From: Chrysoperla carnea
Lineage: Eukaryota > Arthropoda > Insecta > Neuroptera > Chrysopidae
Direction: 5' to 3'
DNA length: 64,000 nt
NCBI RefSeq assembly: GCF_905475395.1
Contig: NC_058340.1
Location: 62,288,181-62,352,180 of the forward strand
The notes below the pieces were generated by a model, which was given only the letters and a program-made list of their open reading frames with translations, ran no database searches and was not told the DNA's origin. A program made the translations under genes and the position numbers. Of the stretch, positions 35,790 through 47,486 are shown in pieces; positions within the stretch are counted from its first letter, which is position 1; every line of letters starts with the position of its first letter.

Positions 35790-36170
35790 GAAGTCATCGT
35801 ATTACGGTCTATTTTTAACCCCCGAACTAAAAAAAGGGGTGTTATTAGCATGACCGCTATGTGTGTGTGTCTGTCTACCAGCCTGTCTGTCTGTCTATCT
35901 GTCTGTGGCATCGTAGCGCCTAAACAGATGAACAGATTTTGATTTTTTTTGTTTTGTTTGAAAGGTAATTTAATGGAGAGTGTCCTAACCATGTTTCAAG
36001 TCGGAATTTAGGGTTCTGTACCCGAAAAAATTGACGATGATCTTCAAAATCGGTTCAGTTTGAAAAAGGCTTTAAAAATAAATGCAATTTAATGATAAGT
36101 GTTCTTAGATGTGTTTCAAGTACGAGTTTAGGGTTACGTACCCGAAAAATTTGTCCGGGGTTTTTTAAAT
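35790..36170. repeat. Dispersed repeat with a GTCTGTCTGTC tract
   Basis: It contains GTCTGTCTGTCTATCTGTCTG, which is low-complexity. Near-duplicate phrases of the type TAGGGTTCTGTACCCGAAAA appear twice (about 36007 and 36130), each preceded by TGTTTCAAGT. Similar sequence is widespread in insect genomes. No open frame. Confidence 0.5.
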
Positions 36171-38356
36171 TTTGTTAATTTCACTTATTATTTGTATGAG
36201 CAGGCAGAGAGAGCTTTTAACTATACGTAAAAAGAATATTTTTCCTAACGAAACCACTTTCTGTGGATATATCGCCATACCTAAACTATATATTCCTAGA
36301 CTGAAAGGGAGAGAAGGGAGACAAAAGAAGAATTTTTTTAAATTTATTAACAATGTTAATAAATTCACCATGATTTTGACATACATGCTTACTAACCCAA
36401 CTAAATCAATGGTAAGTTCAGGTCCAGGGAAAGGCAGCTCCCCTGATCAACCCCTTCCCCTTCTCGGTGTATATCGAGTATCATCGGAAGCAATGTTTAG
36501 TCTCAGATGGAACATAATTAATTAACACAATGTATTTCCAAAAATGCTCAACGATTTAGCTTATATATTGTCAAGATATACAATCAGCTTAAAGGATGGT
36601 TTTTATCTATTTTTAACCTTCAAGGGGTGAAAAGTGGGGATGAATAATCGAATATTTTCAAATATACTCAAGCGGGGTATCAAACAAAAAAGCATGACGT
36701 GTACATTACAAAATTACGCAAGGGGCATGATGTTGCCCAGCAAAGCGGTTAGCTCACAGCTAGTCCATCATAACAATATCAATTTAATTTACATAACATA
36801 GGTCACTTCATGGAAGCGTTAGTTGATTTGTGTATCAGTTCATAATATCTTTTTACCTAAATTCTAATGAACAGATGATTTTAAGGTTATTTGAAGGTTG
36901 TTTTAATTGGAATGATTCTTTTTTATTAGCTAATTTTCTCATAAGGATTTCAATCATAAAATGCAAATTCTAATTAAGAAAAATTATTCATTTAGATATA
37001 ACTAATAGTCGTAGTTGGTTGTAAATCAAATCAAATCGGTAATCATCATAGCCGGGTTTTTTTAAAGTTAATTTTAGAAATTTCACTTGTTGAACTCAAA
37101 ATTTTAGTTCCAAATCCCATGGTTACATACTACTGACATTATCCACAGGTCATAAATTTTTCCTAGGAATTTAATCTAAAAATGTATAAGATATTATAAT
37201 TTTTGAAAAAATAAAAATTCATAAATTGAAATATTGTTTTTCTTTATTATTTTTTTTGTATGTTCAATCGTACCTAATCGTATACAAAAATAAACATACA
37301 TGCGCAACAATATTAAATTGGCTGACGTCGAGCGTCGCGACGAACACAGCCATGCTGGAGCAACAGATTTTTACAAGTCTTGAATAAAATGTAGTGCTCA
37401 TGCTGCGGTCATTTGGTTAGAACGTTGGGGGCTAATGTCTCGGGTGTGTCATAAACAAAAAACTATTTTCAAAATATTAATATATAGTTTTATTATAAAT
37501 ATATGACGTCATAAATACCCTTTAAACCAGATAATGTTGAAGTCATTATTTTTTTAAACCAAGTGATATTATACATTTTAAAAATAAATTGAATGGTGCT
37601 TAATTAAAAAGAAAAATAAAATAAGTGATTTTAATTACTACAGTAATTACAAAAAAAGAAAAGTAATTGTAGCTTATTTAGATTAATGTCATATATGTAG
37701 ATAGTTTTTGGCCAAATTTTACAAAAATAGTTTTTTAAAATGTAGATAAATTTTATTCGAACATCCTGTATTTAGATTTATTATATTCAAAAGTTCAAAG
37801 AAATCTAAATTGGTCTAAATTTAAACGCAATGAAAAAATATATTAAACAGTTTATTCCAGGTGATTGATTTTGTTTTAACAAAATAAAAATACGAAACGC
37901 TATGGATTGTGGATAAATTTTTTTTTTAAAAATAATATAAAATTGTTTCTAATAATAATCCATCTTCAGTGAAAATATGGATGAAATTTGTTTTAATTTA
38001 CTTAGTATTTGTTTTTTAGGTAAGTAAACTTTAATATACATTTTATAGATATTTTATATTACGAATTTCATGCAAAAAAGGGTTTATTTAAAATTATAGT
38101 ATCCATCATTTGATTTGACATCTGTGAAAACATGCATATAAATTTATGTAAATATTATTTATTTATTTAAATTTAAAGGTTTAATTTGTTAACCTATTCA
38201 TATCCTTACCTACAATATCAGTATCTTTTGCAACCGGTTGAACTTATGAGAAATTTTGGTAAAGGAACGGAAAATTGTTTGTACGCATATGAATAGTAAA
38301 TTAGATACTTAATTATAATTACCCAATAATCATTTTTGTGATAAAATCTGGTTTGT

Positions 38357-38745
38357 TATACCACGCATATATGTAATATGCAAGGTATACTAAGTTTAGT
38401 CCCAAGTTTTAACGCTTAAAAATATTTCTAAGCAAAAAATTTTGGCATAGGTGTTCATAAAATCACCTAATTAGTCCATTTCCGGTTGTCTGTCTGTCGT
38501 CTGTTGTCTTTCGTCTGTCTGTCCGTCTATCATCACGATAACTCAAAAACGAAAAAAGATATCAAGCTGAAATTTTTATAGCGTGCTTAGGGCGTAAAAA
38601 GTGAGGTCAAGTTCGTAAATGAGCAACATAGGTCGATTGGGTCTTGTAAACCGTTAGAGATAGAACAAAAGTTTAAATTAAAAAATATTCCTTATAAAAA
38701 AAAATAACCAACTTTTGATTGAAACATTTTTTCGTAAATGTCACA
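38357..38745 (+). repeat. Family A repeat, 3' end missing
   Basis: It matches the HPF1 copy from TATACCACGCATATATG through TTAGTCCCAAGTTT, a GTCTGTCTGTCCGTC tract and AAACCGTTAGAGATAGAAC to TTTTTTCGTAAATGTCAC, then diverges. Confidence 0.75.
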
Positions 38746-39450
38746 CAGTTTTTTCAAATACTGTGGTTTCTTTTTTATCCACTTCCAATTTATAGTATAC
38801 TTAATAATTGGGAAAGTTGGGAAACGGCACCGATTTTAATGAAACTATTTGTAACGTGTTTGTAGGATCCCAAGGAACATTCAGCCAACTTAACCTAGTT
38901 ATAGGGGAGCATAGGACTCCAGAGGGAAGCATATGTAGACCAAAATTTTTTTGAAATACACGAATTCTGTCACGTCTTTTGAAAATCACGCCATTTTTGA
39001 CAGTAACCACAAATTTTTTGCGTTTGTTCCTGAAAATCTTGAGGGAAATATACTATTTGTTGGCGCTTATTTTTAAACAATTGAAAATAAACAATACGTG
39101 TAAGGGCTCAAACATTAAGATCTAAAACATCATAAATAAAATTAGAATGGAATTTTTGAAAAAAATAAATAAATAAATTCTTGAATGGGAACGCAATGTT
39201 TAAACACACATTTATTGCAATGTGTTTATTTTTAAACACAAATATATTTCAAAAAAAGTTTATTTCTTTCTCTACGTTATCTTTTGAAAGATCGAATTTA
39301 AAAAAAATTAGAGTAAAATTGTTCTAGGCGAAGTTATTAGGTAGCCCAACAACACTCGGCAAGGAGTGCTCCCCTATCTTATTTACAAACCCGACAAATT
39401 TTTAATTGCCCCAAGGCTTTTTGTTAAGTGCGGGAGTCTAAAATGATGGA

Positions 39451-39905
39451 AAATTTATTTCGGAAAAATACACACGCTTTCTTGCCAAAAACTTAAATTA
39501 AATTTTAAACCTTTTTTAAACTGTCAAAAACGCGGGCATCCAATTTGATGACGTAATATGGGTATCACTATACGAAATAACACAAATAAGTTTGACAGAT
39601 ATACTCATAGACATCTGATTATAATAAATATAAATACTTATTATTCATGTATATATTATACCCAACTGTCTACACTGAACTAACTAATGGTCTATGACTC
39701 ATACCGCTATGACATCACAGCAGGGATTGCCCGCGTTTTAGGTCACGTGATATACAGTTTAAAAATTACGATTTTTAATTTTAATATTTTAAAAGAAAAA
39801 TGTGCTTTTATGACTCGAAATCAGAATATTTAAGTATATTTTTATATAAATTTTAACTTTTTTCAAATTTCATGATTTATTTTTGATTAAGGATAAAACC
39901 TTATT
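39451..39905 (-). repeat. Family C element, diverged ends
   Basis: It shares ACACACGCTTTCTTGCCAAA, GACGTAATATGGGTA, ACATCTGATTATAATAAAT, CAGCAGGGATTGCCCGCGTT and GGTCACGTGATATACAG with the other four family C copies, in the same order. Its outer ends are decayed. Strand is set relative to the copy at 52652. Confidence 0.75.
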
Positions 39906-41147
39906 AAAAATCTGCCAGGCCATTAACTTAAGTAGTGAAGCTCTCTCACTTTTGCCCTTGCCCAGTCTTGTCTAAGAAAACTATTTCCAGGAAACTTGTT
40001 TTTTGAAAACTTCTTCTAGTCATTCTTTTTAGTAAAACTGTGTATGTATAAAATTATTCCATCTCTTTATTTAAATCAAACAAACAATACGGGCAGTCAA
40101 TTATCTCATAACTTTGATTAACCAACAATCAGTTTGATGAAATGTGATTCCCCAGACTATAAAAGCTTAAACGAAGAACAAAACCATTGGAAATCTCAAA
40201 CCCTTAATAGAAATTCTTTTAAGTGAATTTTGAAATGAAACGTTTAATTATCTCATTGGCTGAAACCTTTATACTTTGATATGTTTTTCAAATTTTGCCG
40301 CTCCTAAAATCTGCCGATTTAGTCTATTTCCTGTTTAGCTTATACGCTACACAACTACTAGGTATATTAGGTAAAATTCAGACTTCCTTACTGTCGTATT
40401 TCTTTAGCTAGTTACGAAACTTAAAGATTAGTTAAAATTTGTAAGCAAAATATTGATTTTGGGCTTTTTAAACATAGTCTCAGTAATCTCTTGTATACGG
40501 AGGTGATAATATCTGGCGTGAAATGCGGTTTACATCTATAATGAATTTATATTCAAGTTTTGTCAACTATAACATTATGTTATCAGAAGTGTCAAACATT
40601 GTTATATTATTTGGGTTAAACTGTTTCACCTTTCAATATTTAGAAGATCTGCCTCGCAGTGTCTTTCAATAATAAGAAGATATCGCTATTTTTCCTTTTC
40701 TGTCTCGGAATATTTTATTGTTAACTAACTTGAGAGAAAATTAATCAGTGATTTGGGTGGATAAAACATCATAAAATTTTTCAATACCTAGGCCCTTTAG
40801 CTCTTAATCTTATTTACAGATCTGCCATTCGCATACCTTATGCCAAAATTTTTTTAAGTATCCACTTTCATATTTTAATTGACAGAACATTTTTAAAATA
40901 CCTACTTTTAAAACGCAAAAAGTTACATGCGTTTCTTAGAATATCAGGTTATTATTTCAAATCTTTTACCACTAATCAGTCTTACGTTATATGATACTTT
41001 GATCTTATTTCTAGCGTTTTTCGATGCTAGGAGTAAATCATAGAATTCATTCAATAATTTCTATTTGTTTCGAAAAATGGAAAAGCAATAGAATACTATT
41101 GTTATCACCTCGAAAATCAAAATAAAAAATTTTCTCGTATTACATAG

Positions 41148-41400
41148 GATAGGTTAGGTTTGGTTAGGTTAGAGTGGTTGTCCTGGGGTGGGACACACTT
41201 AGACCATAGAGTCCGTTGTGATACCGTTAATGGATTGGCTCATCCCCGGCCACTACTCCATGAACCATTTGGAGCTGTTTAAGAACAGCAGGAGGGCTTT
41301 GACGTCGACTGACTTTAGGTCGGAGAGGTCGCCAAAAAGAGGCTGGCTCAAATCACATAGGATAACTCTCGAGGAAATTATCCTACCAACTGGAAATCAT
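41148..41400 (+). repeat. SINE-like or retroelement fragment, higher GC
   Basis: A GC-richer patch opens with GGTTAGGTTTGGTTAGGTTA, then GTCCTGGGGTGGGACACACTTAGACC and TCCGTTGTGATACC-type phrases, which recall short repeats known from many insect genomes. The 61-codon open frame inside it has no recognisable product. Assignment is by recognition only. Confidence 0.35.
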
Positions 41401-42788
41401 TAACTTCAGAGGAGTTGATCCCATTAGATTTGTAATCAAATTAGGACTTTTCCTCTGAAAGCTTAAGTTCGAAAAAATATTTTATACAAAAATTGTTAGT
41501 TTTTTTATAAGAGTCAACTTTCTAATTAAAAGTGTTAATATTCTATCTCTTACCCTTTAGAATCTAAATTGGCTATTAAAGCAACCCGAAGAACTAAGTA
41601 CAATCTGATGTCAGAACGTGATATCCCCATCAAACTCAACAATTTTTGTTGAGGTCATTTTTTAATAAATGGCTCCTCTTTCGAGATATTCAGATGCATA
41701 GATTTAAATGATCCACCCTGTATATAAAATGATATAAATATGTAGTTCAAGTATTATTTTGACCACAAAATGCCAGAAAAATTCTCAAGAAGGTTTTATA
41801 AGTGCTTATTGCAACTTATATAGGTTTCTAAACATTTTTGAAACGTTATATACTTTTAACATGTTTGTGAAAAAAAGGTGTCTACATTTAAAAACTTCTT
41901 TTATGAAAAAATTTTTTTGTATACTTAAACAAAATTTATAGGATTTGTTGGAGGTTCTCCTAGCATTTTGTGGTTAAAAAAAATACTGAAACTTCATATT
42001 TATATCATTTTATTTTATAAAATTTAATTTTTGTATTTGATATTCAAGCGAAAATCTATAATATATATATATAATTTTCCTGGCGCTGTGAGAGAGTACG
42101 GGTCCCGAAAAGGCTTTAAAAAAAAATTAAATACCAACAATTTTACGTTGAGATGCCAGCAAAACTCCCAACAAGGGATATAAATTTTGTATAAGTATCT
42201 AAAAAACATTTTTATAAAAAAAAGTTTTAAACTTCGACATTTTTTTTTTACAAATATGTTAAAAGTAAGTTAAGTTTCTCAAATTTTAAGAAACCTATAT
42301 ATAAGCTGTACGTACTTATACAAAATTTATAGGCCTAGTTGGGGTTTTTACTGGCATTTTTTGGGTAAAAAAAAACTTGAACTACAACGCTGGTAAAATA
42401 TATGAAAATATTAAAGATATCAATAACAAAACCCTAAAAATCAGCGAAAATCTATCCCTATGTCTATATATTATAAATGTGAAAGTAAGGTTGTTTGTTT
42501 ATTCGTTTGTTTGTTACGCTTTCACGCAAAAAATACTGAATTTATTTGAATAAAACTGCCAGGCTAACACTTGAGCTATAATATATAAAAATATATTTAA
42601 AAAAAAATTAAATCTAAACTATGATATTTCACTAGGCCGTCTATGATCATAATTTTGAACCATAAATTAAAGATTTCTGTAAAAATGGTGCACGAGATAC
42701 AATTCATGGCCACCTGTTTGAATCAAGGCTATATAACATTTTATAAACAATTTAAATCTGTCCATATATTTTACCTTTGGAAAACAAT

Positions 42789-43095
42789 CAGGGCCGGATT
42801 TAAAATTCTGCCGCCCTGGGGCACTGAAGAAAATGCCGCCCTATGACTGAAATTTTATTTTAATAGTTTTGATATCTTATTGGAAATAAATTAATTAAAC
42901 TATTTTAATAGTTTTCAATTAAATTTCCTATATTATAATATACAAAATTTTAATTTGATACATAATGCATAAATTATATTTCTTGAAAGATAAAATGTTT
43001 ATTTAAAAGAATTACACTTTTCAAATTTTGCCGCCCTAGAAAATTTGCCGCCCTGGGCACTAGCCCCGATTGCCCCTAGTGTAAATCCACCACTG
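42789..43095. mobile_element. hAT-type MITE with 8-bp target duplication
   Basis: Ends CAGGGCCGGATTTA and TAAATCCACCACTG are inverted copies (the outermost CAG..GG.GGATTTA is shared). The 8-bp AAAACAAT is exactly repeated on both sides (42781-42788 and 43096-43103), the hallmark of hAT transposition. The 307-bp interior is non-coding and has several GCCGCCCTGGGGCAC-like words near both ends. Confidence 0.9.
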
Positions 43096-43501
43096 AAAAC
43101 AATTCCTACCCTTATTTTGAGTCTTTTAAGCCCAGAGAAGCGGGCGCGTATAAAGCTAATAATATACCGGTCCCGAAAATGTTAACAAAAAATTAAAAAC
43201 TAACAACTTTACGTTGAGAAACTGTTCGTTTCTGAATTTAACGATCAAATTCTTAATTTTCACGGGCTAAGGGTATAATTTCTATGCCACTTGGTTCCAC
43301 TGAATGTTAGACAATAGCCTTAAGGTCATATTTACAAATGAAATTATAAACAAACTTACATTAATAGTGTATAATATCTTATTGTTCTTGTTAGAACAAT
43401 ACATGTTTAACTAAATAGATCATTTCTGGGAATAATTCATACTTATATCAACAGTTTTGACCTCATACAAGTAGTACAGGATTTTTTAGTCATATTATAA
43501 A

Positions 43502-44538
43502 TATACTGGGTGTTCCAAACCACCCGTCCAGGCTGATTATTCTGAATAGTTTTTAAAAAAAATTGAAACGAAAAAACACGTATCAAATATTTTTTGAAAC
43601 TCTATCTAACCATACCAAAAACACCCTCCACCCTCAATCCTTGTTAGGGGTAGGGGGTGTAACTTGAAAAAATCAAATGGAAACCCCTATTTTTTTCTGC
43701 AGATTTGGATTCTTCAGAAGAAAAGACAAACATTTTGTCTAAGAAATTTTTCCCGATTTTCGGTAGATCGCGCTACAATCGACAAAAATCGTTCTTTTAG
43801 ATTTGGCATAAGAATTGCGCCGTTCAATGACAAAAATCAAAACGAAAAAGTAAAAATAAAAATAAAAACACAAACACACAGAACCAAAACAAAAACAAAA
43901 CAAAAGCAACACAAAAGTTAGAAATTCAACGAAAATAAAAGAGAAGCGAAAATGTCGAATTGCGGTAATTGAGGTAAACCACTAGACAATTGGGAGGATG
44001 CTAAATAAAGCTCTTAGAAAGAATTAGATATGAATCATTTTTGATTTAATTTTTTTTCAGACTTTCCAAAATAAAAAAAAAACATTTTTACAAAAATAAT
44101 TTTTCTAAATCATAATAAAATATGAAAAACAAAAACAGAATAGTCTTTTCTTCAAAAAAACAAAAGCAAAATTGAAAATAACTATTCTCGACTCAAAAAA
44201 CTTTTCTCGCCTTCACTTGAACTGCAATTCTAATGCCAAATCTAAAAGAACGATTTTTGTCGATTGTAGCGTGATCTACCGAAAATCGGGAAAAATTTCT
44301 TAGACAAAATGTTTGTCTTTTCTTCTGAAGAATCCAAATCTGCAGAAAAAAATAGGGGTTTCCATTTGATTTTTTCAAGTTACACCCCCTACCCCTAACA
44401 GGGGTTGAGGGTGGAGGGTGGTTGGTATGGTTAGATAGAGTTTCAAAAAATATTCGATACGTGTTTTTTCGTTTCAATTTTTTTTGAAAACTATTCAGAA
44501 TAATCAGCCTGGACGGGTGGTTTGGAACACCCCGTATA
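43502..44538. mobile_element. Foldback element with ~317-bp inverted arms
   Basis: The arms 43502-43818 and 44222-44538 are near-perfect reverse complements. They start TATACTGGGTGTTCCAAACC and TATACGGGGTGTTCCAAACC when each is read inward. The spacer of about 403 bp is A-rich. The two arms encode the same frame-shifted peptide on opposite strands, which is a by-product of the palindrome and not a gene. Confidence 0.9.
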
Positions 44539-44784
44539 AGGGTTTTGGGAATATCGCCTTCTGGATCAACTTTGTTTTCATGGAACTATTAATTTTTTGC
44601 TACTTTTGCAGCTTTTACAGCTTTTTAACCTGAAAAATTTTCAAATTAAAATTGACTTTTTTGAGGCAAAGAATCAGAATCTGCTACAAAAAAATAGATA
44701 GAGCCAATGAAAATAACAAAGTTGACTATGGCTTGGCCCGGAAGGAATTCTTGAAAAATAAAATTAAATAAAAAGTGATTCAGG

Positions 44785-45000
44785 TGTCTACACGATAACT
44801 CAAAAACGAAAAGAAATATCAAGCTGAAATTTTTATAGCGTGCTTAGGTCGTAAAAAGTCAGTTTGAGTTCGTAAATGAGCATCATAGGTCAATTGACAA
44901 AACTTTGTTATGTCCATTTGCTCCAAAACTAAAAAAGATAGGGAATCGAAAATTTGCAGTTAGTTTCAACAAGTAATATTGTATTGAACATGGACACTCA
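44785..45000 (+). repeat. Family A fragment
   Basis: It matches the central part of family A (CGATAACTCAAAAACGAAAA, then AGCTGAAATTTTTATAGCGTG, then GAGTTCGTAAATGAGCA). A tail is shared only with the copy at 7514-7870 (GAAAATTTGCAGTTAG..TTTCAACAAGT). Confidence 0.6.
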
Positions 45001-46162
45001 TAAGACCCCAACTTTAATTAATTATATCTTGTGAATCATACGGTAAAAATGTGAGGTAAAGTTTAAGTGATTTGGATAACAAAGTACCTTAACAAAATCA
45101 CATAGATCACACGGTGTTCATTATTCATTGATTGTTATTTATTGAGTACAGACCACACTCCCACACTGTGTTAATTATTGTCTTTTGAATTGACAACAAC
45201 AAATCACAGTGAATTGAATATAATATTTTATCAAGACATTATATATATATATAATTAGTACATTATATAAAATATAGGTATAATGTAAAATATAATCATA
45301 TTGTAATTGGCTTTGGTATGGATAAAAATGCCCCGCGCACAAGTTTTTAGTTCAATCTAGCTCCGGATCTATGTTTTCTTTTAATCGGGGCGGAAACTTA
45401 CTAGTGGTGCCCTTCTCTCCAGACGTTCGAAAATTCGTAATATCAACCGATATGAGATTGTCTCAACATCATAGCTAGATCAAATATGGAGAATGGGGCC
45501 ACGAATGTGATACAACTACCGTACAGGGTTGAGTGGTGAAGTTGATACCAGCGACATATGGTTTACTATTAATTTTAGTGTCTTAAGTCCACTACCAACT
45601 GCGCTGTCAATGGTTGTTATAAAAGTACAAAAATATCCTATATATTATAAAAATTATCAAGTTTATTTCAAATTCTCTGTCTATCAGTAACAACAATCTT
45701 CATGTGGTTGGCTCAATCACATATGGACTAGACATGACAGATATGCTTTCATAGTAACCTAATTTTATATTTAAAGCAAACTTAAAGATATGTTATTTTA
45801 ATTTGTATATTTGCTTTATTTACACGATTATAAATATATTCCAACTAAGTACAATTTTATTTTCCATCAATAAAATGCATGACTTTAAACTAAAATCAAT
45901 CTCTTTCATAGAAGTAATGATTTTGGTTATTTAACTTCAGTGTTTTTGTATCAATCAATTCAATCCCATTCTTTTGTAAATACAAATATTTAGCTGTACT
46001 TTTAAATTATTTTTATTTTATTTCATTATGAAACGGTCAATTTCGAGATGAGGTTTATTAGTTTATCAAAATCCGTTTACTTCGAAAACTCGTAGCATGG
46101 TTTTTTAAAATAATCTTACTAGAGATTATATAATAAACCATTTTTAAAGTATTATCCACACA

Positions 46163-46263
<101 letters not shown>

Positions 46264-47198
46264 GGAACATTATTTTGAATGAAATCAATATTAAACTTTA
46301 GAGAGTTATAGTCAGAGTCAGTGAGTGCGAGATATGATATAGAGAACATATAGAAAGCACACAGAGAGTGGTGAGTGAGGTTTGTTTGAACCGACCCACA
46401 AACTGATTGAATATTGTTGTTTTAAAAGCACACAAATATTGACTTTCTCATTCTGTGTATTCTCTTCTATAATAATATACCCATATGGTTGTTGACTGAC
46501 TAACTATGTATATAGTGCATTATAGATGGGCTATCATTTATCATCGTCCTTTCTACTTGATATTTATGGTCGAAGAGTTTTAGTAACATTTATCAATTGA
46601 TTTAAAAATGTGCTTTCATATGCAATTATTTATATCTTAGTGGAGCACATACAGCTGCATCTACCGGGGAAAAAGTTCTTTGCATATTCTCTTTCGTAAG
46701 GCGCCCCTTAATAAGGATCAAAACTTTGCTAGGCGAAAATTTTTGGCAGTAGTCAGATGCAAAATTTTTTAATTTTGAGTAAAGCAAACCCCGCCCCCAT
46801 CTTTAAAATTATCAGAATAGATTTAGACTTTGTCCAACTTCATATAAAAAAAAGAACGAGAAATGTCGTGGAACACCTGGTAGGAACTATAAATTATCGT
46901 ATCTTCGTACATTATAAATGTAACGCTTACTTTTTTGCTCAGATTTCCTTTGATTTTTTTTGTTGATTTGAATGATTGATAGTGCACATGTTCAATTTTG
47001 TAAGATATATTTTTGTGCTTTTTTCTTCTGTCTATATTTTTTAAAATATTCAGCGTGACTTGTAGTCAATTTGCAAAAATTAAATAAACATATATAATAT
47101 ATACAACAGGATAAAAATTACTTGAAAATACAAATAACTGTTTGAGTAATTAATTATAAATATTAGTTTTGTGGTACGCTACCTTGCAGGTTTACCAT

Positions 47199-47486
47199 AG
47201 GTCAAGACCCAATTGACCTATGCAGCGCATTTACGAACTCGACCTCACTTTTTACGTCCTGAATACGCTGTAAAAATTTCAGCTTGATATATTTTTTCGT
47301 TTTTGAGTTATCGTGTTGGTAGACATACGGACAGACGGACAGACGGACAGACAACCGAAAATGGACTAATTAGGTGATTTTATAAACACCTATACCAAAT
47401 TTTTGTTCATAGCATCAATATTTTTAAGCGTTACAAACTTGGGACTAAACTTAGTATACCTTGCATATTACATATATGCATGGTAT
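47199..47486 (-). repeat. Family A fragment
   Basis: An inverted copy of the outer part: GGTCAAGACCCAATTGACC to TATATGCATGGTATA, with an ACGGACAGACGGACAGACGG tract. Confidence 0.7.

Noticed and set aside
41148-41175. Telomere-like TTAGG units
   Set aside because: Only a few imperfect units, embedded in a SINE-like patch; not a telomeric array.
43664-44477. Two frames encoding the same peptide on opposite strands
   Set aside because: They are the two arms of the foldback element, not a duplicated gene.
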